64,000 nt of DNA, taken from positions 1-64,000 of the forward strand of contig NZ_FWFX01000005.1 in assembly GCF_900172335.1 (NCBI RefSeq), read 5' to 3'. The translations under genes and the position numbers were made by a program. This document shows, one piece after another, positions 34,144-44,403 of this stretch (its first letter is position 1; every line of letters starts with the position of its first letter). The DNA comes from Roseovarius albus. GTDB lineage: Bacteria > Pseudomonadota > Alphaproteobacteria > Rhodobacterales > Rhodobacteraceae. The notes beneath the pieces are model-generated. The model searched no databases. It was not told the origin of the DNA and was given only the letters and a program-made list of their open reading frames with translations.

Positions 34144-34746
34144 ATGAAACTGATCTCTGCCGCAGCATCGCCCTTTGGACGCAAGGTCAAGGTTCTGCTC
34201 CGCGAAACTGGATTGATTGATCAGGTTGAGGTGAGCAACATCGTGACCTCTCCAGTGCAAACTGACTCCAGTGCCAAGAGCGCAAATCCGCTGGGGAAGA
34301 TTCCTGTTTTGCTGCGCGAGGATGGACCCGCACTTTACGACAGCCGGGTGATTACGCGCTACCTTGATGTGCAATCTGGTGCCGGTCTCTATCCAGAGGC
34401 ACGCATTTGGGATGTTTTGACGCTGGAGGCTACTGCAGATGGCATATCGGATGCCGCGCTATCGATGGTCTACGAACACCGCATCCGTCCACCTGAAATG
34501 GCGCTGGACAGTTGGATCGAGGCGCAATGGGAAAAGGTTTCACGTGCGTTAAAAGCGATCAACGAACGCTGGATGAGTCACCTGTCAGGTCCATTGGACA
34601 TGAGCCATATCGCCGTGGGATGCGCCTTAGGTTATCTAGATTTTCGGCTCTCTGACCGAAACTGGCGCAAGGGGAACGATGCGCTGGACGACTGGTACGC
34701 CGTGTTATCAGAGCGCGACAGCATGAAAGCGACCGCGCCCGAGTAA
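34144..34746 (+). CDS. Glutathione S-transferase family protein
   Basis: This GST of about 200 residues has the N-terminal KLISAAASPFGRKVKVLLRETGL, a cis-Pro loop LGKIPVL and YDSRVITRYLD. The ATG at 34144 is preferred over the adjacent GTG because TAGGAG lies six bases ahead. It is probably co-transcribed with paiB. Confidence 0.87.
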   Translation: MKLISAAASPFGRKVKVLLRETGLIDQVEVSNIVTSPVQTDSSAKSANPLGKIPVLLREDGPALYDSRVITRYLDVQSGAGLYPEARIWDVLTLEATADGISDAALSMVYEHRIRPPEMALDSWIEAQWEKVSRALKAINERWMSHLSGPLDMSHIAVGCALGYLDFRLSDRNWRKGNDALDDWYAVLSERDSMKATAPE

Positions 34747-34753
34747 TCTTTGG

Positions 34754-35431
34754 TTAGAAGCTGTAGCTGATACCGATGTTGACCGCGTGGGTCACCAGTT
34801 CGGTATTCAGTTTACCTGCAGCTTGACCCGGATCAGGGTCAACTGTCACTTCATTGTCTGACCAGGTAATCTGGTATTCGCCAAACAAGGCCCAGTCTTC
34901 ATTCAAGTCATACTTCAAGCCAGCAATACCGCGCACGGCTGGGCCAGTAACTTCATATCCGAACGTGCGGTTTGATGCGCCGGATACTTCGATATCCACG
35001 TGCGGAATGGCCAAACCGACACCGCCACCAACATAGGGCGTGAAACGCGCTTGTTTGAACGCGCCGGGCCAGCGTTTCATAATGTTGGCCGTTACAATGT
35101 TGTGACCATCCGAGAATTCCAAACGGTTCACACCCAGTGCGGCGCGATCTGCATCAGGCGCATAAGCTTTGGTGTGTGTGGCCTCGATCCCGAAACCCAG
35201 ATTGTTTTGCGTCCACCACATCGCCCGGCCACCATAGTAGAACGGGCTTTCAAAAGGCTGACCTTCCCAGTCGACATTGCGACTGACCGATGTGCCATCA
35301 GGCAATGTACCACTGATGCTGCTTTCCTGAACGCTTTGCGCGCCCAGATAAAAACTCAACTCAAGCTCTGCAGACGCTTGGCCTGCCATCATCAACAGCG
35401 CCGCAAGCGCCGAATTCGTAACTTTCATCAT
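34754..35431 (-). CDS. Outer-membrane beta-barrel protein
   Basis: This protein of about 226 residues has a signal peptide (to about residue 20, AGQASA) and alternating beta strands typical of small OmpA-like barrels: [26 protein letters not shown], and a C-terminal ...[13 protein letters not shown] ending in phenylalanine, the outer-membrane insertion signature. Similar proteins occur in many roseobacters without defined function. It is convergent with the GST gene and divergent from petA. Confidence 0.83.
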   Translation of the reverse strand: MMKVTNSALAALLMMAGQASAELELSFYLGAQSVQESSISGTLPDGTSVSRNVDWEGQPFESPFYYGGRAMWWTQNNLGFGIEATHTKAYAPDADRAALGVNRLEFSDGHNIVTANIMKRWPGAFKQARFTPYVGGGVGLAIPHVDIEVSGASNRTFGYEVTGPAVRGIAGLKYDLNEDWALFGEYQITWSDNEVTVDPDPGQAAGKLNTELVTHAVNIGISYSF

Positions 35432-35649
35432 CGGAATCTGTCCCCGGAGTGAATTGCGCGTCTCGCGCCCCCAATACACGTGTAAGGCCGCTGCCACAAG
35501 CGCGACAGATGCGCGCCTCGATCAATTCATCGACATTGGACACTGGACGGAGGTTGAAACCCTCGTTAAACAACGATTTGGATGGGTGTGGATTCCGTGC
35601 CCTGTTGTCGTATGGGGCCGGACTCGGCCTTGAAAATGGAGAATACCTC

Positions 35650-36234
35650 GTGTCCCACGCAGAAGACCACGAAGGCACCCGTAGGGATTTCCTCTACTAT
35701 GCCACCGCAGGAGCAGGTGCCGTCGCCACAGGAGCCGCAGTCTGGCCCCTCGTCAATCAAATGAACCCGTCTGCCGATGTTCAGGCATTGAGCTCGATTC
35801 GCGTCGATGTTTCAGATGTCGCACCCGGCACCCAGCTGACCGTTAAATGGTTGGGTAAGCCAGTGTTCATTCGCCGCCGTACCCCGGAAGAGATAGAGGC
35901 TGCAAACGCAGTTTCAATGGATGATCTGCCAGATCCCGATGCGCGCAACGCAAATATCGACGCGGGATCGCCAGCGGTTGATATCAACCGCGGTCTTTTG
36001 CCTCCCGGTGCTGAAGAAGGCACCGACAGCGAATGGCTGGTCATGATGGGCGTTTGTACCCACTTGGGCTGCGTTCCGCTGGGTGATGGCGCGGGTGAGT
36101 TTGGCGGATGGTTCTGTCCTTGCCACGGATCGCACTACGATACGGCTGGCCGTATCCGCAAAGGCCCTGCACCACAGAACCTACCGGTTCCACCTGCGGC
36201 CTTTGTCGACGCAACTACGATCAAGCTGGGATAA
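35650..36234 (+). CDS. petA: Cytochrome bc1 complex Rieske iron-sulfur subunit
   Basis: This 194-residue Rieske protein has a Tat-type anchor ([20 protein letters not shown]), a hinge rich in Ala/Pro, and the cluster motifs CTHLGC and CPCHGS with the alphaproteobacterial insertion between. The GTG at 35650 follows GGAG; the long frame from 35449 overlaps the outer-membrane gene and is rejected. First gene of the petABC (fbcFBC) operon. Confidence 0.95.
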   Translation: MSHAEDHEGTRRDFLYYATAGAGAVATGAAVWPLVNQMNPSADVQALSSIRVDVSDVAPGTQLTVKWLGKPVFIRRRTPEEIEAANAVSMDDLPDPDARNANIDAGSPAVDINRGLLPPGAEEGTDSEWLVMMGVCTHLGCVPLGDGAGEFGGWFCPCHGSHYDTAGRIRKGPAPQNLPVPPAAFVDATTIKLG

Positions 36235-36246
36235 GGAGAAACACAC

Positions 36247-37569
36247 ATGTCCGGTATTCCACACGATCATTACGAGCCAAAGACCGGTGCAGAGAAGTGG
36301 TTGCACTCTCGTCTGCCTATCGTTGGGCTTCTCTATGACACCCTGATGATCCCCACACCCAAGAACCTGAACTGGATGTGGATCTGGGGCATCATTCTAA
36401 CATTCTGTCTGGCGATGCAAATCGTCACCGGTATCGTTCTGGTGATGCACTATACGCCGCACGTTGATATCGCATTCGCCTCGATCGAGCACATCATGCG
36501 CAACGTGAATGGCGGTCACATGATTCGCTATCTGCACATGAATGGCGCCTCGCTGTTCTTCTTTGCGGTCTATATCCACATTTTCCGCGGTCTCTACTAC
36601 GGCTCCTACAAAGCTCCACGTGAGATCACATGGATTGTGGGCATGCTGATCTATCTGATGATGATGGGCACTGCCTTCATGGGTTATGTTCTGCCTTGGG
36701 GACAGATGTCCTTCTGGGGTGCGACCGTGATTACCGGCCTGTTTGGCGCGATCCCGTTCATCGGTGAGCCTATCCAAACATGGCTGTTAGGCGGACCAGC
36801 GGTAGACAACGCCACGCTGAACCGCTTCTTCTCGCTGCACTATCTGCTGCCATTCGTGATCGCTGCTCTGGTTGCGGTTCACATCTGGGCGTTCCACTCG
36901 ACCGGTAACAACAACCCAACAGGTGTTGAGGTTCGTCGTGGATCGAAAGCAGAAGCTGAGAAAGACACTCTGCCCTTCTGGCCCTACTTCGTTATGAAAG
37001 ATTTGTTTGCACTGGGGCTGATTCTGGTGATCTTCTTTGCGGTTGTTGGCTTCATGCCAAATTATCTGGGCCACCCAGACAACTACATCGAAGCGAACGC
37101 TCTGGCGACACCGGCACACATCGTGCCTGAATGGTACTTCTTGCCCTTCTACGCCATCCTTCGTGCCTTCACTGCTGATGTTTGGGTTGTACAGCTGACA
37201 AGCTGGATCACCGGTGGCATTGTTGACGCCAAGTTCTTTGGTGTTCTGGCGATGTTTGGTGCGATTGCTGTAATGGCGCTGGCACCTTGGCTCGACACCT
37301 CGCGTGTTCGTTCTGGTCGATACCGCCCAATGTTCAAATGGTGGTTTGCAATTCTGGTCGTCGACTTCATCGTTTTGATGTGGGTCGGGGCGCGTCCAAC
37401 TGATTTCCCCTATGACTGGATTTCGTTGATCGCGTCAGCCTACTGGTTCGCTTACTTCCTGGTTATCTTGCCGCTTCTGGGCGTGATCGAGAAGCCAATG
37501 ACGCCACCAGAGACGATCGAAGCCGACTTTGAAGCCCATTACGGCAAAGCCGACACTCCGGCCGAATAA
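36247..37569 (+). CDS. petB: Cytochrome b (bc1 complex)
   Basis: This 440-residue integral membrane subunit carries hemes bL and bH and both quinone sites. Typical features are [17 protein letters not shown], the WGATVITGL Qo region and the PEWYFLP motif. Eight membrane helices are evident. AAGGAGAAACACAC precedes the ATG. It lies 12 bases after petA. Confidence 0.97.
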   Translation: MSGIPHDHYEPKTGAEKWLHSRLPIVGLLYDTLMIPTPKNLNWMWIWGIILTFCLAMQIVTGIVLVMHYTPHVDIAFASIEHIMRNVNGGHMIRYLHMNGASLFFFAVYIHIFRGLYYGSYKAPREITWIVGMLIYLMMMGTAFMGYVLPWGQMSFWGATVITGLFGAIPFIGEPIQTWLLGGPAVDNATLNRFFSLHYLLPFVIAALVAVHIWAFHSTGNNNPTGVEVRRGSKAEAEKDTLPFWPYFVMKDLFALGLILVIFFAVVGFMPNYLGHPDNYIEANALATPAHIVPEWYFLPFYAILRAFTADVWVVQLTSWITGGIVDAKFFGVLAMFGAIAVMALAPWLDTSRVRSGRYRPMFKWWFAILVVDFIVLMWVGARPTDFPYDWISLIASAYWFAYFLVILPLLGVIEKPMTPPETIEADFEAHYGKADTPAE

Positions 37570-37585
37570 GAAAGGACTAGGGATA

Positions 37586-38377
37586 ATGATGAAGAAACTA
37601 GGCATTGCCACAGTTACTGCCCTGACCCTTTCGGCAGGTGGTGCATTGGCCGCAGGTGGGGAAGGTCACATCCATGATGTGGACTTCTCCTTCGAAGGCC
37701 CATTTGGCAAATTCGACCAAAACCAGCTGCAGCGTGGTCTGCAGATCTACACCGAAGTGTGTGCCGCCTGTCACGGGCTGCAGTATGTTCCTTTCCGCAC
37801 CTTGGGTGACGAAGGTGGACCACACTTGCCAGAAGATCAGGTTCGGGCCTATGCGGAGCAAAACTTCGAAACGTTTGACAATGAACTGGACGATACGCGC
37901 CCAGCCAAGCCTGCGGATCACTTCCCAGGGTCAAACATCGCAGAAGCCCCTGACCTCAGCCTGATGGCTAAGGCGCGTGCGGGTTTTCACGGCCCATATG
38001 GGACGGGGATTAACCAGCTTGTCAAAGGCATGGGTGGACCAGAATATATCGCCTCACTCCTAACCGGGTACACCGGTGAGACCAAAGAGGAAGCGGGTAC
38101 AACTTTCTACGAAAACACGGCCTTCCCAGGTGGGTGGATTGCCATGGCACCCCCATTGGCCGGTGAAGACGTTGAATTCGCAGATGGTCACTCGAACGAG
38201 CTGCACCACGAAGCTGAAGACATCTCGGCCTTCCTGATGTGGACGGCGGAACCAAAGATGATGGCACGCAAGCAAGCCGGTCTGTCAGGCGTTATTTTCC
38301 TGACGGTTCTGACAGTACTTCTGTACCTGACCAACAAACGGATCTGGGCGCCGATCAAAGGCAAAAAGAGCCACTAA
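37586..38377 (+). CDS. petC: Cytochrome c1
   Basis: This protein of about 263 residues has a signal peptide ending in ALAAG, a CAACH heme-binding motif, the [10 protein letters not shown] methionine-ligand region and a C-terminal membrane anchor ([18 protein letters not shown]). The ATG at 37586 is chosen because it opens the signal peptide; the earlier frame overlaps petB. It ends the operon, followed by a strong terminator. Confidence 0.96.
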   Translation: MMKKLGIATVTALTLSAGGALAAGGEGHIHDVDFSFEGPFGKFDQNQLQRGLQIYTEVCAACHGLQYVPFRTLGDEGGPHLPEDQVRAYAEQNFETFDNELDDTRPAKPADHFPGSNIAEAPDLSLMAKARAGFHGPYGTGINQLVKGMGGPEYIASLLTGYTGETKEEAGTTFYENTAFPGGWIAMAPPLAGEDVEFADGHSNELHHEAEDISAFLMWTAEPKMMARKQAGLSGVIFLTVLTVLLYLTNKRIWAPIKGKKSH

Positions 38378-38395
38378 GGTTTGACAAAAGTTCAC

Positions 38396-38425
38396 AAAAA
38401 AGCCCGCCTATTAGCGGGCTTTTTT
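38396..38425 (+). terminator. Rho-independent terminator after petABC
   Basis: AAAAAAGCCCGC and GCGGGCTTTTTT form a perfect 12-base stem with loop CTATTA, followed by a T-rich stretch. It lies 18 bases after the petC stop and would also terminate the convergent minus-strand betaine operon. Confidence 0.93.
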
Positions 38426-38447
38426 ATTTTTATTATTGGAATGTAAC

Positions 38448-39779
38448 TTAGAGCTCGTGACCGGCTTTGTATTCCCCCCACCGCATGGCTGCATTGGCGC
38501 CAATAAACGTGAGCGGCTTAGGTGGCAGGCGGGTGGGTGCGTCCTGCGCTAGTACTTGATCCAGAAGTTCAGACTGAACACCAGAGGCCATCTCAGCCAT
38601 CAACATACCGTGCAACGTGCCCTTGGCCACGCCAAGACCGTTTTGACAACAGGCCGTGAACATGCCTTCTTCGACCTCGCCCAGTGCAGGTACGCTGTTC
38701 CAGCTCAGGCAAAGCCGACCACCCCAGCGGTATTCCATCTCAACGCCTTGCAGCATCGGAAAACGCGCAAGGAAGGACTTGTCATGGCTGCGGCCCATCT
38801 TCTCAACGCGCGCTTCAGGGATCTTCAAACTGGGGTCACAGGTGAATCGATTGCGAACGATTATTCGATCCCCACCCGTGCCAGAAATACGCCGCACCGT
38901 TGATCCCATCGGGTCAGCAGGTGTCAGAGCCCAACGATCTTGCCCGCCGAGCCGGGCACACTCATCAGGTGTCAACGCGCGTGTCATCGACCCATAAAGA
39001 AACACATGCAAAAGCCGTCCAGGAAAGTAACCAAAACTGTTGGCATGACCGTTGGTCGCCATAATCACCTTGGGCGCAGTGATTGACCCTTTAGGTGTTT
39101 TCGCGAACCAATCACCATTCTTGCTCAGCTCCACTACAGGTGAATTTTCATAAATTGAAACACGATTGGACTTTAGCCCTTCCGCAACACCGCGCACCAA
39201 TTTTACAGGCTGAATCATCGCGGCGCCGGGTGTATAAAGCCCACTTTGGTAATAGCTGCTTCCGGTAATCTCTTGCATACGAGCGGCATCGTAGAGCTCG
39301 TTCGCTTCACCCATATTGCTCAGGTGTTGAGAGAAATCGAGGTTATGCTGATGACCTTTGTCACCTGCTGCCGCATTGATTTTGCCGGATTTGACAAAGG
39401 TTTCTGCGTCAAATCCAAATTCTACTGCCATCTCTGACGCAAAGTCTATTGCAGCGCGGTTGGCGCGTGTTTGGGCCAAATCTTTCTCTAACGCACCGCC
39501 GTAGTCCTCGGAGGCCAGGTCATGCGGCAGATCGATCATAAACCCGGTGTTACGCCCAGCTGGCCCCTGCCCAATCCGTGTGGCATCCAGCACCACAATC
39601 CGCGCATCGGAATGAAGCTGTGCCAACCGCCGTGCAGCGGCCAAGCCCGCAAAACCGCCCCCAATGACCAGCCAATCGGCAGTTTGCTTCGAGTCAAGCT
39701 CCTGCGCTGCTGAGGCAGCAGGCAAGATCGCATTCCATCCGGTAATGCCCGGATCGCAGGGGAGTTGCTTTATTTTCAT
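38448..39779 (-). CDS. FAD-dependent amine/amino-acid oxidoreductase (DAO fold)
   Basis: This 443-residue oxidoreductase has the Rossmann motif VIGGGFAGLAAARRLA near residue 38 and a C-terminal RWGGRLCLSWNSVPALGEV typical of DAO/PuuB-like enzymes. Last gene in a nine-gene minus-strand operon, joined to the preceding SDR by an ATGA overlap. By context I propose oxidation of a demethylated D- or cis-(hydroxy)proline to the pyrroline carboxylate, the step served by HypO in the hydroxyproline betaine route. A gamma-glutamylputrescine-type oxidase is the alternative. Confidence 0.82.
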   Translation of the reverse strand: MKIKQLPCDPGITGWNAILPAASAAQELDSKQTADWLVIGGGFAGLAAARRLAQLHSDARIVVLDATRIGQGPAGRNTGFMIDLPHDLASEDYGGALEKDLAQTRANRAAIDFASEMAVEFGFDAETFVKSGKINAAAGDKGHQHNLDFSQHLSNMGEANELYDAARMQEITGSSYYQSGLYTPGAAMIQPVKLVRGVAEGLKSNRVSIYENSPVVELSKNGDWFAKTPKGSITAPKVIMATNGHANSFGYFPGRLLHVFLYGSMTRALTPDECARLGGQDRWALTPADPMGSTVRRISGTGGDRIIVRNRFTCDPSLKIPEARVEKMGRSHDKSFLARFPMLQGVEMEYRWGGRLCLSWNSVPALGEVEEGMFTACCQNGLGVAKGTLHGMLMAEMASGVQSELLDQVLAQDAPTRLPPKPLTFIGANAAMRWGEYKAGHEL

Positions 39780-40507
39780 GGCAGGCTCAACTGGGACGTA
39801 CGTCCGCCATCAATAGTGTAAACCTGCCCAGTAACAAATGCCGCCTCATCCGAGGCCAGCCAGCAGATAAGCTTCGCCACATCTTCCGGCATGCCGGTAC
39901 GGCGTACAGGGTGTATTTTCCCGATCTGCTGACGGAAGGCTGCCGGGTCTTCCATGCTTTCGATGAAATCGACGTTCAGCGGCGTATCGATCCAACCCGG
40001 AGCCACTGCATTGCAGCGTACACCGTCCTGACCGTGGTCAATTGCAACCGCGCGCGTCAATCCATGCAGGCCTGCCTTTGAGGCACAATAGGCCGGATGA
40101 CGCGGGTTAGACCCCAACCCTTCGATAGACCCGACATTCACGATGGCACCACCGCCCTGCTTGAGCAACGGCATCGCATGCCTAGTGAGCAGGAACGGCG
40201 CAGTCAGGTTGACCTGCAATTGCAAGTGCCAATCCTCTTCAGAGGTTTCTTCAACCGTGCCCTCGCGCATGACGCCAGCGTTGTTGATCAGAACATCCAA
40301 CTGACCGGCCTGCTCTTCAACAGCCACAATCACTTGTTCAGGCACTGAAGGGTCACTGAAGTCAGCGAAGATGTTTTCAAATTCCGTTGCCCCTCGCTGC
40401 GCGGTGAAAACCCGCGCACCCTCTTCCGCCAACTGTCTTGCAGTTGCTTGACCCATGCCGCTCGAGGCTCCGGTGACCAGCGCAACTTTTCCTGCAAATC
40501 GGCTCAT
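39776..40507 (-). CDS. Short-chain dehydrogenase (SDR), operon gene 8
   Basis: This 243-residue classical SDR has TGASSGMGQATA (residues 11-22), NNAGV, a Ser-Tyr-Lys triad (YCASKAG) and the C-terminal TGQVYTIDGG. It overlaps both neighbours by ATGA-type junctions. Its step in the pathway is not clear; it could oxidise the 4-hydroxyl of a hydroxyproline derivative or reduce a keto intermediate. Confidence 0.87.
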   Translation of the reverse strand: MSRFAGKVALVTGASSGMGQATARQLAEEGARVFTAQRGATEFENIFADFSDPSVPEQVIVAVEEQAGQLDVLINNAGVMREGTVEETSEEDWHLQLQVNLTAPFLLTRHAMPLLKQGGGAIVNVGSIEGLGSNPRHPAYCASKAGLHGLTRAVAIDHGQDGVRCNAVAPGWIDTPLNVDFIESMEDPAAFRQQIGKIHPVRRTGMPEDVAKLICWLASDEAAFVTGQVYTIDGGRTSQLSLP

Positions 40508-41235
40508 GTCACAGGTTTCCCGCCATTGACCTCAACCAATGCACCACACATGTAACGGGAGGCGTCTGAGGCGAGGAACAAGATCACGTCGGCGATCTCC
40601 TCTGGCTCAGCAATATGGCCGATAGGCACTGTTTTGTTCAGCTCATCAACCGCTTTATCCGGGTCATAACCACGCATGGCAAACCCGGTGCGCAGCATTG
40701 GCGTGTTGACCTCATTCGGGCAAACCGCATTCACACGGATACCCTGATGCGCGTGATCACGCCCCAGACATTGAGTCAGCGAGGCAATCGCGGCTTTGGA
40801 CATGACATAGAGCGGGTGGTTTGACCCCGGTCTCAGCCCCCAGCACGATGAGGTATTGACGATTGCCCCGCCCCCTGCCTCCGCCATGAGAGGGATGGCA
40901 GCACGGCAGATCTGAAAAGGGGCCTGAACATTGACACCCATGGTCAGGTTGTAATCGTCATCACTTGTTTCAGTGATATCACCGCGTGTGATCACGCCCG
41001 CATTATTGCAGATGATATCAAGCCCACCCAATGCCTCGGCCACTTTACCAGGGAGCGCATCGCAGAATGCAGGGTCGAGCAAGTTGCCATCGATATGCGC
41101 GTCAGCCTCAATCGCTGAACTGTCACGGTCGCTGACCGCAACCTTGGCCCCCTCGGCTCGCAGCATTGCGACCAATACCTGGCCAATGCCGCCCGCAGCC
41201 CCTGTAACCAGCGCTGATTTACCCTCAAATCTCAT
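40504..41235 (-). CDS. Short-chain dehydrogenase (SDR), operon gene 7
   Basis: This 243-residue classical SDR has TGAAGGIGQVLV, NNAGVITRG, the YVMSKAA active site and MCGALVEVNGG. AAGGAGG precedes the ATG, so it can be translated independently. It is a paralogue-like partner of the adjacent SDR, the two possibly acting on successive or stereoisomeric hydroxyl groups. Confidence 0.87.
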   Translation of the reverse strand: MRFEGKSALVTGAAGGIGQVLVAMLRAEGAKVAVSDRDSSAIEADAHIDGNLLDPAFCDALPGKVAEALGGLDIICNNAGVITRGDITETSDDDYNLTMGVNVQAPFQICRAAIPLMAEAGGGAIVNTSSCWGLRPGSNHPLYVMSKAAIASLTQCLGRDHAHQGIRVNAVCPNEVNTPMLRTGFAMRGYDPDKAVDELNKTVPIGHIAEPEEIADVILFLASDASRYMCGALVEVNGGKPVT

Positions 41236-41259
41236 TGGACGACCTCCTTTGTATGTGTT

Positions 41260-43293
41260 TCAAACATGCGAACAGATCCTGAGCGCGTCATGCATCGCCG
41301 CCGCCATGTTGCGTGAAGAAATGGCATCGCCAATTCGGATCAGATCAAAGCCCTCTTCCAGTTTGACCAGGGGCAGAACAGGCCCACCTTCGACCCATGC
41401 GGAGATATCAATCTGACCCTTGTTCCGGCTTTGTGAGCAAAGGGCATGATACAGCTCATCATTCGGAAGGGTGCCGTTTTCAACAACGACGTGATCGAAA
41501 AGCGTCTCAGTGACCTTCCCGGTCAGAACATTACGCAGGTTGGCGCGCAGTTGATTACCATCGCGGGATAGCACTGCACATTCCGTATCAGATAAATACC
41601 GAATGCCTTGGGCATAGAGGTCACGCAAAGCGACGGCCCCGGTTGTTGGACCCAATTCATGATGCGGCGCGCGATCCGGTGTGGCCAGCGTGACCTGGAC
41701 CCCCATACCTGCCAGCGCATCTGCGATAACAGCCCCGGGTTGGTCACCGATTTCATCCAAAATCAGAACCGAGCCTGACACCCGCGCCACACCTGACAGG
41801 ACGTCCCAGGACGATGTGGCAAGCTCTGCGCCGCTAAAGTCCAATTCATTTGGCAGACCACCTGCGGCAATTACAACCAATTCAGGCGCATCAGACAGAA
41901 TTTCCTCTTCTTCGACATAGCTATTCAGGTAAATTTCGACACTAAGCTGGCTTAACTCCGACTCCAACCAATCAGAAACACCAATAACATTTCGGCGCGT
42001 TTTGCCTTTGGCTGCCAGACGAAGCTGTCCGCCAAGACGATCTGAAGCCTCATGCAGGGTAACCGTATGCCCGCGCTGTGCCAGCACACGTGCAGCTTCC
42101 ATGCCCGCCGGCCCGCCGCCGATAATTACGGCGCGACGTTTGCTAGACGACGGCGCAATCACATGCGGTAGATGACCCTCACGTCCGGTGGCGGGGTTCT
42201 GGCCGCAAACAGCCGCCTTGCCCTGATTAACCCGGTCAACACAATAGCCGAGCCCGACGCAGGGGCGAATACGTTCCTCCTCGCCGCGCATGAGCTTGTT
42301 CACAAGGTGTGGGTCGGCCATATGAGCACGCGTCATCCCCACCAGATCAACCGCACCGCTACTGATGGCGTGGCGTGCCGTGGCCGTATCGGAAATACCA
42401 CCAGCGTGCAGGATAGGCAGGTTCACCTCTTGCCGAATGCGACCTGCAACAGGCAAGTGAGGGGCCGATGGCATACCCATCGGGGCGACCCAACCAGCCA
42501 AACCCAGATCATCGTAGGGCGCACCTGCCAGAACATTGAAATAGTCAACGTGACCGGTACGCTCGATCAGCTGCGCGATGGTGACGCATTCCTCGCCGCT
42601 CAATCCGTTTTCAAGCTCTTCATCACCCGTCAAGCGCATGCCGATGATGAAATCAGTGTCTAATTCAGCCCGAATCGCCTTCAGAACCTGAAAAATTAAC
42701 CGCAAGCGGTTTTCAAGAGAGCCGCCGTAATCATCGTCGCGCCGGTTGGTCATCGGTGATATGAATTGGCCCAACAAGTGGGAGTGAGCCAGTAGCTCAA
42801 TACCGTCAAATCCAGCCTGATGAACTCTAAGCGCCGCCGCAACAAAGTCCGCAATAACCCGATCGATGTCAGCCTGCTCCATCACCTTGGGCACGGCGCG
42901 GTGAGCGCGTTCCCGTACGGCAGACGGTCCCATGACCGGAAGCCAATGTGCATTGTCCCAAACTGTGCGGCGCCCCAAGTGGGTCAATTGAATGATAGCC
43001 CCAGATCCATGCGCCTGCACGCCTTTGGCTAGCTTTTCCAACCAGGGCACGATGGTGTCATCCCCGGCATAAGCCTGACCAAACACCGAAGGGCTGTCCG
43101 CGGATACATTGGTTGATCCACCCATAATGGTGAGCCCGATACCGCCCTTGGCCTTTTCCTCGTGATACAGGCGATAGCGATCTCGCGGGTGTCCCTGCTC
43201 GACAAAAGAGGGCGCATGCGCCGTGCTGACCACCCTGTTGCGCAGGGTCAAGTGACCCAGCTGAAACGGTTGCAACAGGGGATCATTGCGCAT
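41260..43293 (-). CDS. FMN/4Fe-4S/FAD demethylase-like protein (trimethylamine dehydrogenase family)
   Basis: The 677-residue protein has an N-terminal OYE-type TIM barrel (FMN), a 4Fe-4S cysteine cluster near residues 344-364 (CVGLGYC...CGQNP) and a C-terminal FAD/NAD(P) domain (VIIGGGPAGMEAARVLA at about 390). This is the architecture of trimethylamine/dimethylamine dehydrogenase, 2,4-dienoyl-CoA reductase and the stachydrine-pathway N-methylproline demethylase StcD. Next to the HpbD-like epimerase it most likely removes an N-methyl from N-methyl(hydroxy)proline, releasing formaldehyde. It starts three bases after the hpbD stop. Confidence 0.85.
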   Translation of the reverse strand: MRNDPLLQPFQLGHLTLRNRVVSTAHAPSFVEQGHPRDRYRLYHEEKAKGGIGLTIMGGSTNVSADSPSVFGQAYAGDDTIVPWLEKLAKGVQAHGSGAIIQLTHLGRRTVWDNAHWLPVMGPSAVRERAHRAVPKVMEQADIDRVIADFVAAALRVHQAGFDGIELLAHSHLLGQFISPMTNRRDDDYGGSLENRLRLIFQVLKAIRAELDTDFIIGMRLTGDEELENGLSGEECVTIAQLIERTGHVDYFNVLAGAPYDDLGLAGWVAPMGMPSAPHLPVAGRIRQEVNLPILHAGGISDTATARHAISSGAVDLVGMTRAHMADPHLVNKLMRGEEERIRPCVGLGYCVDRVNQGKAAVCGQNPATGREGHLPHVIAPSSSKRRAVIIGGGPAGMEAARVLAQRGHTVTLHEASDRLGGQLRLAAKGKTRRNVIGVSDWLESELSQLSVEIYLNSYVEEEEILSDAPELVVIAAGGLPNELDFSGAELATSSWDVLSGVARVSGSVLILDEIGDQPGAVIADALAGMGVQVTLATPDRAPHHELGPTTGAVALRDLYAQGIRYLSDTECAVLSRDGNQLRANLRNVLTGKVTETLFDHVVVENGTLPNDELYHALCSQSRNKGQIDISAWVEGGPVLPLVKLEEGFDLIRIGDAISSRNMAAAMHDALRICSHV

Positions 43294-43296
43294 GGT

Positions 43297-44403
43297 TTAG
43301 TCCCCGAATGAAGCGACAGGTGCGCCGAATAGCGACGCATCGGGCATGACGCCCAGACCGGGACCACTCGGCAGGTCGATATGACCGCCTTTAATCTGGA
43401 TGCCATTCTCTGGATCGTAGTGCCCTTCGATATAGGGTTGCGCCAGCCAAACCCCTTCGAGCCTGCGAGGATCAACCGTTGCACCGATGTGCGTACAGGC
43501 CGCTGCGATCACATCGCCGCCCCAGCTGTCATCACAGGTATGCGGCAGATTGCGGGCCGCGCAGATATCGCGGAATGTGGACATGGGTTGCAGCCCGCCA
43601 ATGCGGGTAACTTTCATCCCAAACCCATCCACCAGATCGGTACCGACGGCATTGATTACCGTGGCCAGATCAACAGAGTTTTCATCCATGTACAGGCCAT
43701 GCGTAATCTGATTTCGAATCTTACGCAGATCATCAACCGTATTGCAGGGCTGCTCCATGATGAATGGGATGTCCGGGCATTCACGGCTGACGCGAAGCGC
43801 ATCACGGGTGGTCCAACCTCGATTGCCATCCACAGCCAGGCGCGCTTTGCCCCCAACTGTCTCCCATACCTTGCGCAGCACGGCGATATCCACCTCAACC
43901 GGGCGACCTCCAACTTTGATTTGCAGGCGTGGATAGCCTTCGGCCACTTTGTCGGCCGCCAGTTTGGCGATCTCGTCAGGTTCACCAACACCTGTTGCAC
44001 AGTAGGATGGAACCCGTTCCTGGGTAGGGCCACCCAGCAGGTCAGCAACACGCAGACCGGTGGATTTACCGATCAGGTCATAAGCGGCAATATCGATCGC
44101 AGCCTTGGCATAGTTGTGACCGTTCAGAAGACCATTCATCGCACGGTGAATAGACAATGGCGCAATGTCGGCACCGATCAAACCCGGTGCCATCTGCGCC
44201 AGCGCCGCACGGGCACCAGCAGCGTGCGATTCTGCATAGGTCGGGCCAACCGGGCAGGTTTCACCCCACCCCTCAACCCCCGTGTCTGATACCATCCGCA
44301 CAAGTGTGGTCTCAAGAGACCACACTTGTGCATTTGCCATCGTGTACGGCCCATTTTTAACCGGAAGGTCGTACTGGTAGATGTGTAGTTCTTTGATACG
44401 CAT
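43297..44403 (-). CDS. hpbD: (Hydroxy)proline-betaine 2-epimerase (HpbD-like, enolase superfamily)
   Basis: This 368-residue mandelate racemase/muconate lactonizing family enzyme closely resembles, from memory, the roseobacter HpbD that epimerises trans-4-hydroxy-L-proline betaine and proline betaine at C2. The acid/base lysines sit at Lys163 (LQIKVGG) and Lys264 (FGMKVTR). Metal ligands are in AVDGNRG, FIMEQPC and YMDENS. Aromatic residues at Tyr56 and Trp319 match the positions I recall for the quaternary-amine cage. It overlaps mttB by one base (TGATG). A dipeptide epimerase or other MLE activity is less likely given the methyl-amine neighbours. Confidence 0.85.
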   Translation of the reverse strand: MRIKELHIYQYDLPVKNGPYTMANAQVWSLETTLVRMVSDTGVEGWGETCPVGPTYAESHAAGARAALAQMAPGLIGADIAPLSIHRAMNGLLNGHNYAKAAIDIAAYDLIGKSTGLRVADLLGGPTQERVPSYCATGVGEPDEIAKLAADKVAEGYPRLQIKVGGRPVEVDIAVLRKVWETVGGKARLAVDGNRGWTTRDALRVSRECPDIPFIMEQPCNTVDDLRKIRNQITHGLYMDENSVDLATVINAVGTDLVDGFGMKVTRIGGLQPMSTFRDICAARNLPHTCDDSWGGDVIAAACTHIGATVDPRRLEGVWLAQPYIEGHYDPENGIQIKGGHIDLPSGPGLGVMPDASLFGAPVASFGD

